A DNA stretch of 64,000 nt from Pictodentalium vernedei (GCA_031216915.1 CM062296.1:455838681-455902680); one strand, 5' to 3'; positions 1 to 10,451 are shown, counted from the stretch's first letter. The notes: a model not told the origin generated them from the letters alone. Numbers and translations: made by a program.

Positions 1-304
1 GCAACCGCGTTGTGTCCTTGGGCAAGACACTTCACCCCGATTGCCTACATGGGGGCACGATGACGCTGTGTACGGAGGCGTACTGCACGTCGATGGTGCG
101 CATGTCTTCAACCAATCTAACCCTGCCTGTGCTGCGGTGCAGAGTTCAGAGTTCCGATGTTGGAGAGCTGACAGCTGCTCGTCGTTGCTCGGTGGTTCTC
201 TCCGGGTACTCCGGCTTCCTCCACCCGTAAAACTGTCACGGTCACGATTAGCCATTGTGCATAAGTATGTGACCTTAAACACCAATAAATAAATAAATAA
301 ATAT
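1..304 (+). repeat. 3' part of a 5S-derived SINE, copy 1
   Basis: This is the right-hand part of a SINE; the left part lies outside the window. It matches the fuller copy at 59,169-59,795 along its length, including the TGTGTCCTTGGGCAAG block and the segment before the tail. It ends in an (AATA)n tail at about 281-304. In the fuller copy the head resembles 5S rRNA, so this copy is placed in the same family. It abuts the first gene of element E1 with only a few bases between, so it has replaced or displaced whatever preceded that gene, including any left terminal repeat. Confidence 0.85.
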
Positions 305-310
305 AGATGG

Positions 311-1201
311 ATGGATGCCAAACGTCGAGGTCAGCTTTTAAACGAATATGAACGTGCCAAGAAGAGCATTCAATCGGCTGACAGAAGCAGACGTCTTGGA
401 GAGATGGAACTCAGACGCGAAGCCACAAAAATATTTAAACCCGTGACGGAGGTTCAAGAGCGAAGCAAGAAGGAGATAGTTGAAGAATTGAGACCCATAA
501 AAGAGAGTTCTTTGAGAATGGGTTCGTTGCCCGGTAGTTTTACAAAACAGTATTCCTTTCAATCTATACCGGATTACGTTCCCATGAGAATCGAAACCGA
601 TGTGAGCGAGAGCGACGATACAGCTTCGACTATCACCACTGATAGCGTCGCGTCGTCCGAGGATGGTGGTAAGAGAGATCAGTTGTATGGAATTTATAAG
701 GATTCGGACGGTAGAACTTTTGTGGGCGACACAGAAGTGGAAATGGATGATGATAATTTAATCGTCGGTTCGAATAAGTATAAAATAACTAATGGACTGC
801 GCAAATTGCTCCTTTTCGACAAGCCTAGTGATTACACGGAACAGGATTTCGACAATTATGGCGACATTCTGGTTCAGACCCACGCCATGAAGAGAAATAA
901 CGATGCCAGAGAGACGAGACCCAGAGCCAACAGAGGTTACAAGTGGACGAAAGTGGTGAAACCCATATGGGATATGAATAAGAAGTTCGTCGAATCGGTG
1001 ACTGGTAAAGGGGTGAAAACCACTTTTCTTCCGAGCGATTCTGACGCTCTGTCTCAGAGATTGAGTTTGTTGATGGCAAGTAGACGTGCTGGTAACACAG
1101 GATTAGATAATGAAATAGTTACTATATGTGACGAATTGTTAAGACAGAAGGTTTTGAATAAAAACCATTATAAAAGGCTGATGAACGAATTGAAGGATTG
1201 A
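311..1201 (+). CDS. Conserved Polinton-associated protein of unknown function (E1 gene A)
   Basis: A 296-residue intact reading frame. Residues about 1-70 are rich in Lys, Arg and Glu and look helical. Residues about 95-120 are a Ser/Thr/Asp-rich linker. From about residue 123 the chain looks like a compact domain, with GIYKDSDG and NLIVGSNKYK, then FLPSDSDA and AGNTGLDNEIVTICDELLRQ near the C-terminus. I recognise this C-terminal pattern as recurring in uncharacterised proteins of Polinton-like elements, but no function is established and I assign none. It is first in the plus-strand block. Its upstream region is lost because a SINE ends about 7 bp before the start codon. ATG at 311 is the first codon in frame. 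Confidence 0.8.
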   Translation: MDAKRRGQLLNEYERAKKSIQSADRSRRLGEMELRREATKIFKPVTEVQERSKKEIVEELRPIKESSLRMGSLPGSFTKQYSFQSIPDYVPMRIETDVSESDDTASTITTDSVASSEDGGKRDQLYGIYKDSDGRTFVGDTEVEMDDDNLIVGSNKYKITNGLRKLLLFDKPSDYTEQDFDNYGDILVQTHAMKRNNDARETRPRANRGYKWTKVVKPIWDMNKKFVESVTGKGVKTTFLPSDSDALSQRLSLLMASRRAGNTGLDNEIVTICDELLRQKVLNKNHYKRLMNELKD

Positions 1202-1338
1202 TATATATAATAAGTAGAGAGAAACAAACAAACAAAATATATAAAATAAAATAGTAAATTTTACACTAGAATAATAAAAGTATTTAAACAACAAACTATT
1301 TACCAGTGAAAACAAAATATATATTATAAAATAAATAT

Positions 1339-1719
1339 ATGTTGGTGATAAAGAACAGGGGATACGTTAGAACTTACTCTCAAGGCGGTTCTGGCATCGT
1401 CGATTCTATAATGCGAGCGTTCACGAGTGATGCAGGTAGAAAACTCGCATCGACCGTGTTTGAGGTTGGTAAGAAGACGGCTTTGGATGCTGGTAAGAAA
1501 GCCGCTTCCGAAGCCAGTGGTAGGATAGCTTCTGTGGCTGGCAAGAGGGCAGCCGACGCGTTGATCGACAAGTTGATCAGTCCACCGGCGAAGCGAGCTA
1601 CGTTAGAGCGAACGCCGAAAAGTTGGAAAGATTTTAAGGATGCTGTGGTACCCATACAAAATTTAGCCAGAATGACGAGTGGATCTGGATTGAAGAGAAC
1701 TCGCGACGGTGTAATATAA
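1339..1719 (+). CDS. Small basic Ala/Lys-rich protein (E1 gene B)
   Basis: A 126-residue frame with a GGSGIVDSI motif near residue 16 followed by a long Ala/Lys/Gly-rich helical stretch (repeated GKKA- and GKRA-type segments, about residues 40-80). The tail is basic and Pro-containing, with another GSG at about residue 117. The composition suggests an amphipathic or DNA-binding virion protein, as in other elements that carry such proteins beside the packaging ATPase; this is inference. It lies 137 bp after gene A, with AT-rich spacer on both sides. The frame is intact. Confidence 0.7.
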   Translation: MLVIKNRGYVRTYSQGGSGIVDSIMRAFTSDAGRKLASTVFEVGKKTALDAGKKAASEASGRIASVAGKRAADALIDKLISPPAKRATLERTPKSWKDFKDAVVPIQNLARMTSGSGLKRTRDGVI

Positions 1720-1807
1720 ATAAATAATAATATTAAAACTGAGTTTGATAAAACATAAAATTGTGTTTGAAAAAATCTAAAATAACAACAACAAAAAATA
1801 AACAAAG

Positions 1808-2905
1808 ATGAACATTAAAGATATGCCTCAGATAGTTGCATCTAAGCACTTAATTCTACGAACTGCACCTCAGAAGAAATCAGCGACAGTACTTGTCTTT
1901 TTCAAATTTCTCGGATGCCATAGAATTAAGAAAGGACGCCGGTTTTGTTTACATTGGCATGGCGGGGGTTTGAACCCACGCCGAGAGAGTTTCCTTCGGC
2001 ACCAACCGCCTAGCGACACTATACTGAACCACGCACACCACTCGGCCACTCAGGCAGGGGTCATGCCAATGTAAATTAAAGATATGTCTTGGAACGACGC
2101 CGCGACTAAGAGGTCGAATAATGAGTTCTTTCCCAAAAGCATAAGAGGCTTGATAGTGGGAAAATCGAATTGTGGAAAGACCAATCTGTTGATGAATCTG
2201 TTGTCCCGACCCGACTGGTTGGATTACGACAGATTGTTTGTGTTTGGCAAGAGCTTATTTCAACCCGAATACAGATTGCTTCGAGAATGCATGGATCGTT
2301 GATTGCCTAAGGACGTCATAGCCAGAATCTTTGACAGTAGGGAGGAATTCGACAAAAGTGAAGCTTCCCTTTCGACCACTTTGGACGGTGCGGCGATGGA
2401 ATTGATGAAGAGAAATGCATCTTCGAACGTCGAGTGTCGATTTTATGAGAACGCTAGCGACGTTCCGGATCCTAGAGAATTGAAATCGGAAGATAAGAAT
2501 CTCATGATTTTCGACGATCTGCTTTTGGAGAGACAGAACCGATGCGAATCATATTACGTTAGGGGTCGCCACAGCAACGTGGACTGTTTCTACCTGTCGC
2601 AGAATTATTTTCGATTGCCCAGACAGACGATAAGGGAGAACGCTAATTTTCTATGTCTCTTTCGCCAAGATCTCAAGAATCTCAATCACATCTATAGCGA
2701 TCACATCGCAAACGACATGAGCGCGGCGGAATTCAGGAGATTCTGCAAGAGGGTTTGGGATGGAGGACTTTACAATTTCGTCGTGATCGATTTGACAAGC
2801 GAATTTAATCGCGGAAAATATCGGTGCGGATTCGACAAGTTTTATGTTTCTGATGATAATAAGATAGAGCGTGAAAATAAAAATTGGAAAATAATAAATC
2901 TTTAA
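1808..2905 (+). pseudogene. A32-like DNA-packaging ATPase, interrupted
   Basis: The protein resembles the FtsK/HerA-superfamily ATPases that package DNA in poxviruses and Polintons. Counted from the ATG at 2084, residues 26-33 form Walker A (GKSNCGKT). The second half has a Walker B (LMIFDD, near 2500-2520), followed by a conserved QNYFRLP segment. There are two breaks. A 249-bp SINE-like insertion (1826-2074), flanked by a 12-bp duplication, separates the first codons at 1808-1825 from the rest. An in-frame TGA at 2300-2302 splits the remainder without changing frame. A shorter product from 2084 would lack Walker B. Apart from the stop the two halves look well kept, so decay is recent. Confidence 0.88.
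1826..2074 (-). repeat. tRNA-derived SINE-like insertion with 12-bp target duplication
   Basis: The insertion is flanked by direct repeats of ATTAAAGATATG at 1814-1825 and 2075-2086, a length typical of LINE-mobilised elements. Read on the minus strand, the right end carries a tRNA-like head (about 2069 back to 1957) with an A-box-like TGGCCGAGTGGT and a B-box-like GGTTCAAACCC, resembling a Ser/Leu class II tRNA. Its outer 11 bases, ACATTGGCATG and the complement, form a stem. The remaining 130 bp is the body. No clear A-rich tail is visible. It splits the 5' end of the packaging ATPase gene. Confidence 0.75.
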
Positions 2906-2944
2906 ATAATTAGTTTTGAAAAAATAAAAATAAAATTAAATATA

Positions 2945-3695
2945 ATGTTCGAACAAGGAGAATTGTTAGAACGGATAGCCAAGAATACGGCTGCAAAACA
3001 ATCCATTCAAATCGTGGTGAGTGGCGATTCGACTCGATCCGCGACGAAATTCGAACCTTCCATCGAATTGAATAGAGAGAAAAGATACGAGATGGCGTTG
3101 GTGAATCTGGAGACTTATTATTCCTTTCCCAACGTCACCGAAAAGAATAACTCGTTCAAGTATTCCGACGGAGTGGATTGGTTGGAGATTCGAATTCCCA
3201 AAGGAAGTTACGACATAGACAATTTGAACAATTACAAAGAATGAAGACGGATGGAAAGGGAAGCAACAAGATCAGACTCGCTCCCAACCCTAATACCTTA
3301 CAGACGATGTTGGATTTGGAAGATAAAATTTTCGAGTGGATTTCAACACGGATGATTCTATAGGCAAGATGCTGGGATTCGATCAAAAGATGTATCGAGG
3401 CCACGCGGCATCTGAAAATATGGTTGACATTCTCGCAGTCAATAGCATTCTGGTGAACGTGGATGTGATTGCTGGAAGCTACGTGAATGGTAGCGCTCAA
3501 CCGACGATCTATTCCTTCTTTCTAAACGTGCCGCCGGGTTATAAGATCGTGGAACGACCTCGAAATTTAGTTTATCAACCAGTGATTTTAGACACATTGT
3601 ATAGTCTCAAAACCACGTTGACGGATCAAAATGGTGAACTGTTAGATCTTCACGGAGAGAGGTTGACGATACGATTTCACATAAGAGAAATATAA
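2945..3695 (+). pseudogene. Minor capsid (penton-like) protein, two frameshifts
   Basis: Three consecutive frames read as one gene: 2945 to about 3240, about 3240 to 3350, and about 3350 to 3695. The N-terminal part has EKRYEMALVNLETYYSFPN, the middle has the N-rich segment around RLAPNPNTLQTML, and the end has SYVNGSAQPTIYSFF and a terminal RFHIREI. This pattern belongs to a protein common in Polinton-like elements, usually taken as the single-jelly-roll penton or minor capsid protein. That role is family knowledge, not shown here. It lies 39 bp downstream of the ATPase. Both breaks are small indels, and the C-terminal 120 codons are open. Confidence 0.75.
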
Positions 3696-3843
3696 AAGCA
3701 AAAAAAAAAAAAAATATTGTGTGTATATATATAAATAAGAAAATAAAATAACGCAATATTAATTTACAAAATTATTTAATATATATAATTATCATTAAAA
3801 CAAAAAAACAATTGAACAAAATATATTTTAAAAAAAAAGAATT

Positions 3844-4450
3844 ATGACACAATACGTGGTTAAAAACGTGAACATATCCACAGGACAGAGGAAGAAACTT
3901 AAGAGAGCGTTAACAACTCGAGGCGGTGAGATTCAAATTCACTCACGAATATCTGACGAGTGGCGGTCAGGATTCGATCGCCTGGACCAGAAGTCAAATC
4001 AAAAGGATGGAGAAAGTGATTTGTGATGGAAGAGGGTTGACGGTGAGATTGAGTCCCGCTCAATTGAGATACAAATTGAGAATGAAAGGCGGTTTCCAAC
4101 CGCTATTGGCAGAAATCGCTGCAAAAGCATTACCCTTTGCCGGAAAAGCATTGCCCTTTCTCGGAAAGACTCTCGGTGTGGGAGCTCTCTCGGGACTCGC
4201 GAGTTCGGCAGTTGAGAAATTAATGGGTGGCAGCGGACTGTTTTTGAAGAAGGGAGGAGCCGTGTGTCGCGCCCACGTAGACGACAGTGGTAAAGGATTG
4301 TATCTAGAACCTGTTAGAGGTGACAACTCTTTGAGTGGAAACGGTCTCTATCTAAAGAGTGGACGGAACATTGAGCGACTCGGCAAGGGTTTGTTGTTTG
4401 GTGAGAATTCGCCATTTAAGAATATACCGATTTTGAGTATGTTATTATAA
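3844..4450 (+). pseudogene. PX-like membrane-active virion protein, one frameshift
   Basis: The frame from 3844 (MTQYVVKNVNIS, then a Lys/Arg-rich helix) passes into the frame read from 3926 by a shift near 3920-3930. From about 4084 the sequence has the pattern of adenovirus pX/pVI-like proteins in Polintons: a GG followed by a hydrophobic Ala/Leu/Pro stretch (KALPFAGKALPFLGKTLG), then LGVGALSGLASSAVEKLMG. After it come repeats of GLFLKKG, KGLYLEP and NGLYLKSG, and a terminal SPFKNIPIL. In adenovirus relatives such proteins are processed by the protease and disrupt membranes during entry. That function here is inference. Confidence 0.72.
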
Positions 4451-4508
4451 TGTAAAAATTATATAATTATATAAAATATAAATCATAGAAAGTATAAAAT
4501 AATATAAA

Positions 4509-4841
4509 ATGGATAAAAAGGTGGATAAACAATTAGACGATAATGATAAATATCGCGAGATAGAGTGCGAAAAAGATGTGGAAAAACGATTAGACGCTAA
4601 TGATGGATATCTTAGGAAAGAACTGATAAAAGAGTTAAATAAAGATCGGGATAGATGGTTGAAATTTAAAAGAATGAGACGTTTTCCACCGTCACCACTA
4701 CCTTCTGAAGAGAATGGTAATGATGCGAGTGTTACCGAGAGATGCACAACATTCGTTCATAATTATGATTCGGATAAACAAATGTGTTCTTATAAAAAAA
4801 ATGTAACATATCACAAAAAAAAAAAGAAGAATCGACGCTGA
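4509..4841 (+). CDS. Small highly charged protein with an internal repeat
   Basis: A 110-residue frame. An 11-residue unit occurs twice, VDKQLDDNDKY and VEKRLDANDGY, about 21 residues apart, followed by a Lys/Glu-rich helix and a basic C-terminal tail ending in KKKKKNRR. The first half is predicted by eye to be coiled coil. I do not recognise a family. It is the last plus-strand gene of the first block and ends about 80 bp before a strong hairpin shared with the converging gene. Confidence 0.55.
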   Translation: MDKKVDKQLDDNDKYREIECEKDVEKRLDANDGYLRKELIKELNKDRDRWLKFKRMRRFPPSPLPSEENGNDASVTERCTTFVHNYDSDKQMCSYKKNVTYHKKKKKNRR

Positions 4842-4919
4842 AATTTGAGAAAAAAGGAAATGTTATTATAATATATGGGCGATAGTCAAGAAGGAAAACA
4901 AAAACAAAAAAAAAAAAAC

Positions 4920-4980
4920 AAAAAAAAAGTAATGAGATCTAGAGATGATCAACCTCTCTTGATCTCATTACTTTTTTTTT
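4920..4980. terminator. 26-bp-stem hairpin between converging genes (copy 1)
   Basis: The left arm at 4920-4945 and right arm at 4955-4980 pair with one mismatch around a 9-base loop. The arms start with nine A and end with nine T, with GTAATGAGATC in the middle. It lies exactly between the plus-strand gene ending at 4841 and the minus-strand gene ending at 5014. A related hairpin sits at the other convergent junction of the element (about 11,971-12,068). Position and symmetry suggest a bidirectional transcript-end signal, which is inference. Confidence 0.65.
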
Positions 4981-5013
4981 CCTTCTTCGCTAAAAAATCA
5001 ATCTCTCTATTGT

Positions 5014-5459
5014 TTATATTTCCAAGTCCGTTATTAGCATGTTGACACTCGTGTATTCTCCTTTTTCGAAAATGTGTTGAATGTTTATCTTTACCTTTTT
5101 GAGTTTTTTTACATCGGTGAACACGCTCTCACCACCCGATTTGTCCATGAGTTCGAGTGAGATTTTTGGATATATGTAACTTCCATAGGACAATGACAAA
5201 TCGTCCTTGTCGAATTCTCTATCTTTGGTGATGACGATTTTCTGTAGATCGCTTTCGTAGTCGTAAAACAAATCGAGCATGGCTTCGTCCAATTTCAAAG
5301 GCATGTTATATTTGTCGTATTTGCACTCTAAGCCTTCGTCTCGACCTCGTTCAATTTGATGGAATCGTGTCGTTGTAATCTATAGATTTTAAAACCGAAT
5401 TTCTTGCACGTTTCGACTCGTTTCAATTTCAATTCGCATCTTTTAGGTGCTGTTGTCAT
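5014..5459 (-). pseudogene. Element gene X (E1 copy), unknown function, one break
   Basis: On the minus strand the N-terminal 44 codons start at 5459 and end at a TAG in a different frame from the 96-codon frame (5304-5014) that follows. Together they match the E3 gene at 60,907: shared KLKRVE, KFG-KIY-L, HD-I-L near the start and PLKL followed by a D-rich segment in the middle. The frame change lies near 5325. The protein has no recognisable domain; the middle has LSYGSYIYP and the end KVKINIQHIF. It is transcribed divergently from the SAP-like gene through an AT-rich region with inverted promoter-like arms. Confidence 0.65.
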
Positions 5460-5516
5460 GATTGATTATTTGTTTTTTTTTGTTTTATGAATTCTTGCAA
5501 ATAATATATATTTTAA

Positions 5517-5821
5517 ATTTTGTATTTAAATAATAATTTGTTAAAAAAGTTTGTTTTTTTTTTACTCTTTATATATATATAAAAAAAGTTTTTTTAATTT
5601 TAATTTTCTTCAATGTGAAAATTTGTTTTGTAAAAGTGTTTTTCTCTTAAAAGTTTAAATTTAACGTCCTTTTTTCTCATATTAATTCAATTTTTTCATG
5701 TTAAGGAACATAAAAAATTGATTAATTTCATCAAAAAAAAAAAAAATTTTTGAAGCAATTAAAACATATATATATATAAACAATTTTAAAACTTTTAACA
5801 AATTATTATTAAATACAAAAT
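5517..5821. promoter_or_regulatory. Divergent promoter region built as an inverted repeat
   Basis: Between the start of minus-strand gene X (5459) and the plus-strand SAP-like gene (5847) two arms, 5517-5585 and 5761-5821, are imperfect inverted copies. Each has an ATTTTGTATTTAA-type block, TAATAATTTGTTAAAA and a TATATATATA run in the same order when read toward its own gene. This places one TATA-like run about 70-110 bp upstream of each start codon. The region between the arms is AT-rich and has no frame of note. Confidence 0.5.
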
Positions 5822-5846
5822 TCGAAAGCAAAAAATATTCTTACAA

Positions 5847-6134
5847 ATGGAGAAAACAAATAAAAAAATGGAAAATTTAAATAAGAAAACCATACCTCAG
5901 TTAAACGAGATTTGTAAAATATTAAAAATTCCACATTCCAGAAATCATAGAACTAAATCAAAAAAAATTGAAGTCATACAGGAATATTGTTTGCAAAATG
6001 ATGGAAACGCAAATGAAATGTCGATAGCAATGACGTCAAAAAATGCATCGGTTGTGAAAAATGAGAAGAAGAAAAAGATAGTAAAAGGAATCAAAATGCC
6101 GACGTCGAAAAAAACAAAAACATTTCGATTGTGA
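5847..6134 (+). CDS. SAP-like N-terminal protein or PolB N-terminal extension
   Basis: A 95-residue frame. Residues about 14-48 (TIPQLNEICKILKIPHSRNH, then a TKSKK-I-VI segment) have the two-helix pattern of SAP-type DNA-binding motifs. The C-terminal half is a Lys-rich linker. The E3 element has an equivalent sequence at 62,259, also directly before its polymerase region, followed by a basic linker. It may be a separate gene or the broken N-terminus of the polymerase, since frames between 6135 and 6213 are disturbed. The SAP assignment is by eye and moderate. Confidence 0.5.
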   Translation: MEKTNKKMENLNKKTIPQLNEICKILKIPHSRNHRTKSKKIEVIQEYCLQNDGNANEMSIAMTSKNASVVKNEKKKKIVKGIKMPTSKKTKTFRL

Positions 6135-6213
6135 AAAATAAGAAGACAACTAAACAAAAAGCCGTTGAAGAACTTCAAGTTTCAAAAGAAAAGAAAAAAA
6201 AACTAAAACGAAA

Positions 6214-9200
6214 ATGAAAACGAGTGATGTACTTCAGATTCTAGACAAACGAGATATATCAAGTGAAATTTGACAAGCAATCGACGAAGGGAAATGAGAA
6301 GAATATATAGCATGACTTGTCACAGAAATATACCAATCGAAGCCCGTAGAATGGGAGAGTGCGATCAAAGGCGTTTTTAAAACTTTCGACATGGTTCCCT
6401 CGTTCAAGAAAATCGATCCGAAATTATTCACGGAACGGGTGAAGAGAAAAGTATTGGATTTGTTTCACGAACACATGAACGTGGGACGAAAAATTAAGAT
6501 GATACTCCATTGCATGATGAATAAAATCGACGTGAAGTCCGACGAGAGCATCGTGATAAATGCATATTTCAGATCTGACATCGAACCTGTATTTCAAGGT
6601 TCAGATTTATCAGACATTTTTGAAAAGATAAAAGACAAATGTTGACGTCTCTCGTGAATTATCAACATGAAGGTAGTAATTGGACATTCGATGAGGTGTT
6701 GAAACTCGAAATTCATATAACTGAAAACGATTCGTTGAAAGGGTCTTCCTACGTGGAATTACCATATTTCTTAGCTAAAAAAAATGTTATCAACGTGAGA
6801 AATAAAGATGATCAGTGTTTTAATTGGGCAGTCACCTCCGCTTTATACCCTATCAAAATGAACTCCGATAGAGTTTCTCATTACGAGGAGACTTCTAAAA
6901 ATCTTGATTGGACCAGAGTGACTTTTCCAACAGAGTTGAAACACATCGAACGTTTCGAGGCTCAAAATCCCACCGTAGCGGTGAACGTCTTAGGATACGA
7001 CGATGAAAAACGAACGATCTATCCTCTCAGACAGACTTCGTATTTTGAAAGAGAAAAGACGATTATTTTATTATTGATTTCGAATGGTGACAATCGTCAT
7101 TATTGTTGGGTTAAACATCCGAGCCAATTACTGTCGAGACAAAATAATAAACATAAAGGAAAGATATGTTTATGTTGCAACTGCATGAACATGTTTCAGA
7201 GCGAAAAATCGTTAGCGAAACATCAGGAATATTGCAACGAAAATCAAGGTGTCGCCATTGAAATGCCCAAACCCAATACCATCATGAAGTTTGAAAATCG
7301 CAATAGAAGGTTAAACGTACCAGTCGTCGTGTACACCGATTTCGAATGCTTCACCGTGAAAATGAGTTCCTGCCAACCCAATGCTCTTTGAAGTTACATC
7401 GAAAGATATCAAAAACACATGTCTTCGGGTTATTGCATTTACATGAAATGAGCTTTCGACTTGCAACACGACATGGATCCCTTCACCTACACGAAACAGT
7501 GCGAAGACGACGACGTGGCTCAATGGTTCGTGGAAGAGTTAGAATCGAATATTCAAATGTTATACGACAAATTCAAAACTCCAGCGAAAATGATCATCAG
7601 GACGAAAATAACAGAGCCACCGAATGTCACATATGCAGACAATCGTTCGACAAGAATTCAGAGGAAAATAAGAAGGTTAGAGACCACGATCATTACACGG
7701 GTCTGTATCACGGTCCGGCTCACAGCAAGTGTAATTTAAAATATCGAGATGCCATTTTCTATCCGGTAATATTTCACAATCTCTCGGGTTACGACAGTCA
7801 TCTGTTCGTGAAAAATCTCGGCACCTCCCACGAAGAATTAAATTGCATCATGAACAGCGAAGAAAGATACATTTCCTTCACAAAATGGAAGGTCATGGAG
7901 AAGAAAAGAGTAATCAATGGAAAGACGTTGAAAGAAAAAACGAATTTCATTCATAGAAGCATACGTTTCATCGACAGTTTTAAATTCATGTCAACCACTC
8001 TGGAAAAATTAGTCGATAACATGAGCAAGGATAAATTTAAAATCACGAGCGAACATTTCGGAGAATGAGTAGACTTCATGTTGAGGAAAGGAGTCTATCC
8101 TTACGATTACATGAACGATCTAAAGAGATTCGACGACACCACACTACCTTTGAAAGAAGATTTTTATTCAAAATTATACGAATCCGACATTTCCGATGAG
8201 AATTACGAACACGCTAAAAACGTGTGGAAATCATTCGATATGAAAACCATGAGAGATTATCATGATCTCTATCTGAAGACTGACATTCAGCTCTTGGCAG
8301 ACGTGTTCGAAAATTTTCAAGACATCTGTCATCGAAATTACGATCTGGATCCGGCTTGGTATTTCACCGCACCCGGTCTGGCGTGGGACGCTCTGTTGAA
8401 GACCACCGAAATCCAATTGGAATTATTATCCAATGTGGACATGTTGCTCATGTTCGAAAGGGCTACGAGAGGTGGCGTCTCGATGATCTCCCACAGATAT
8501 TCTGAAGCTAACAATCCCTACATGAAAGAAGGTTTCGATTCGAAACGGTTGAATAAATACATACAGTATTGGGACGCTAATAATCTGTATGGTTGGGCTA
8601 TGAGCCATCCTTTACCGATTGGAAATTTTGAATGGGTAATGGAACCGGAAGAGATGCAAAAATGGAGAGACTATCCTTGCATTTTAGAAGTCGATTTGAA
8701 CTATCCGGAAGAATTACATGATCTACACAACGATTATCCGCTGGCTCCTGAACGAATGGAATCGAACGAGGGAGACGAGGAAAAACTCATTCCCAATTTA
8801 TTTAACAAATGTAACTACATCGTCTACAGTGAGAATTTGAAACAATACGTCGATTGCAGGATGAAATTAGTCAACATACATCGCATCATTCGATTCAACG
8901 AAGAGCCTTGGATGAAAAAATACATCGATCTCAACACGAATCTCAGAATTCGAGCGAAGAACGATTTCGAAAAAGATTTCTTTAAACTCATAAACAACTG
9001 CGTGTACGGTAAATTGATGGAAAACATGAGGAAGAGAACTGACGTTCGACTCGTCACGTCTGAGAAAAGAGCAAAAAAATTAGTGGCGAAACCCAATTAC
9101 AAACACCGAACCATATTCAACAAAAATCTAGTGGCCATTCACATGCAAAAGACGCACCTGAAGTTCAACAAACCGTATTATCTCGGACCGATCATCTTAG

Positions 9201-10024
9201 ATATGAGCAAGCAATTGATGTACAAGTTTCACTACGATAACGTCAAACGAAAATTTGGTGATAAAGCCAAACTACTGTTCACCGACACAGACAGTTTAGT
9301 TTACGAGATAGAGATGAAAGATGTCTACAAAGATATATCTCCGGACGTGGCCGCGTGGTTCGACGCGAGCAAGTATCCCATCGATCACCCGTCCAACATT
9401 CAATCAAATGACAACAAGAAGGTGTTAGGTAAATGTAAGGACGAGAGCGGCAGTAAACAAATCATCGAATTCATAGGCTTGAGACCCAAACTGTATGCTT
9501 ATCGTCTAGAAGATGAAGAGATCAAGAAGAGCAAAGGGGTTAAAGCGTGTGTGGTGAAGAAAAACATCTCTTTCCAAGAGTATAAAGATTGTCTGTTAGG
9601 AAGTGGTCTGGTGTATAAGACTATGAAATCGATTCGAAGCGAAAATGACGACTTGTATACCGAAATAGTCAACAAGATTTCGCTGATGGCTGATGACGAT
9701 AAGAGATTCGTGTTAGACAATAAAATAAGCACTTTGGCACTCGGACATTGGACTTTGGATCTAATTTTAGATGATAGGATTTCAGATATGATTGAGGATG
9801 ATAAGATTCCAGATATGATTAAGGATGATAGGATTAAAGAAAATCAAGAGGAATTAAACAGATTCAAGATTATGGAAGTCAAGGAATTAGGCGGATTCAA
9901 GATTATGGAAGTTGAGAGAGTTAGTTTAAAAAGAAAAAGAAAAAAAGAAAAAAATAACATCATTTTAGTGAATTATAATAAAATAAATAAATTAAAAAAA
10001 AAAAATATACGTATTTATGAATAA
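6214..10024 (+). pseudogene. Protein-primed family B DNA polymerase, multiply broken
   Basis: Replicative polymerase of the DNA_pol_B_2 type used by Polintons. In order: an N-terminal region (6214-7300), an exonuclease motif YTDFECF (about 7335), a Cys/His-rich segment (CHICRQSF, HDHYTG), SGYDSHLF (exo II region) and YLKTDIQLLADVF (exo III-like). In the long 648-residue frame from 8078 come motif A (WDANNLYGWAM, near residue 166), motif B (NNCVYGKLMEN, near 306) and motif C (TDTDS, near 403). Breaks: in-frame TGA at 6271, 6295, 6313, 7389, 7449 and 8066, and frameshifts near 6640 and 7590. The C-terminal tail (about 9770-9920) is a short degenerate repeat. It overlaps the protease start by 8 bp. 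Confidence 0.92.
9755..9925 (+). repeat. Minisatellite-like repeat coding the PolB C-terminal tail
   Basis: Units of about 27 bp encode DDRISDMIE, DDKIPDMIK and DDRIKENQE, followed by two units around FKIMEV. The tail lies after the catalytic part of the polymerase and is low in complexity, so it probably arose by local repeat expansion. E3 cannot be compared here because the window ends first. Confidence 0.6.
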
Positions 10025-10451
10025 GAAAATAGAGATATCCATAGAAGGTGTCGTCTTACCTAACGAACCCCTGTCCAACATCGATCTGTCGAATGCAGCG
10101 AAGGATTTGAAAATCAAAAATTTTCTAGGTGTGTTTTCCAGAGATGCCTTGCCGAAGAGAAGACCTCGACAATCAGAATGTGGAATTTTAAATCTAGACG
10201 ATTTATCGGGTGAAGGAACTCACTGGGTGGCGTGGTTCAAGAATGGGAAGAAGAAGAATTATTATTTCGACAGCTAGGGAATCTCACCGCCAAAAGAAAT
10301 AAAGAACTATTTCAACAAATCGATGGTTTGTTACAACACGGAACGAGTGCAATCGCCAGATCAAGGGTTTTGCGGTCACCTGTGTATCTACGTTCTCAAG
10401 AGATGGTCTGAAGGAGATCGGTTTCAAGACATTCTCAATGATTTACATTAG
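10017..10451 (+). pseudogene. Adenain-like cysteine protease, single in-frame stop
   Basis: This resembles adenovirus-type proteases (peptidase C5), which mature capsid proteins in adenoviruses and Polintons. The first part has FLGVFSRDALPKR, the catalytic His in THWVAWF and the Asp in YYFDS. A TAG at 10,275-10,277 follows the DS. The same frame stays open afterwards to a natural TAG at 10,449 and contains GFCGHLCIYVLKRW with the expected Cys. Total length is about 144 codons, as in the intact E2 protease. The start codon lies inside the end of the polymerase gene. The single stop makes this copy inactive unless it is read through. Confidence 0.88.

Noticed and set aside
1957-2069. Possible tRNA-Ser/Leu gene on the minus strand
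   Set aside because: A- and B-box-like sequences are present, but arm spacing and the T-stem do not fit a clean tRNA. It lies inside a 249-bp insertion with a target duplication, so a tRNA-derived SINE is the better reading.
6214-6390. TGA read as tryptophan in the polymerase N-terminus
   Set aside because: The frame would make sense, but other E1 genes end at TGA in the usual place, TGG is used normally, and mutation of TGG or CGA explains the data. It is kept only as a low-weight finding.
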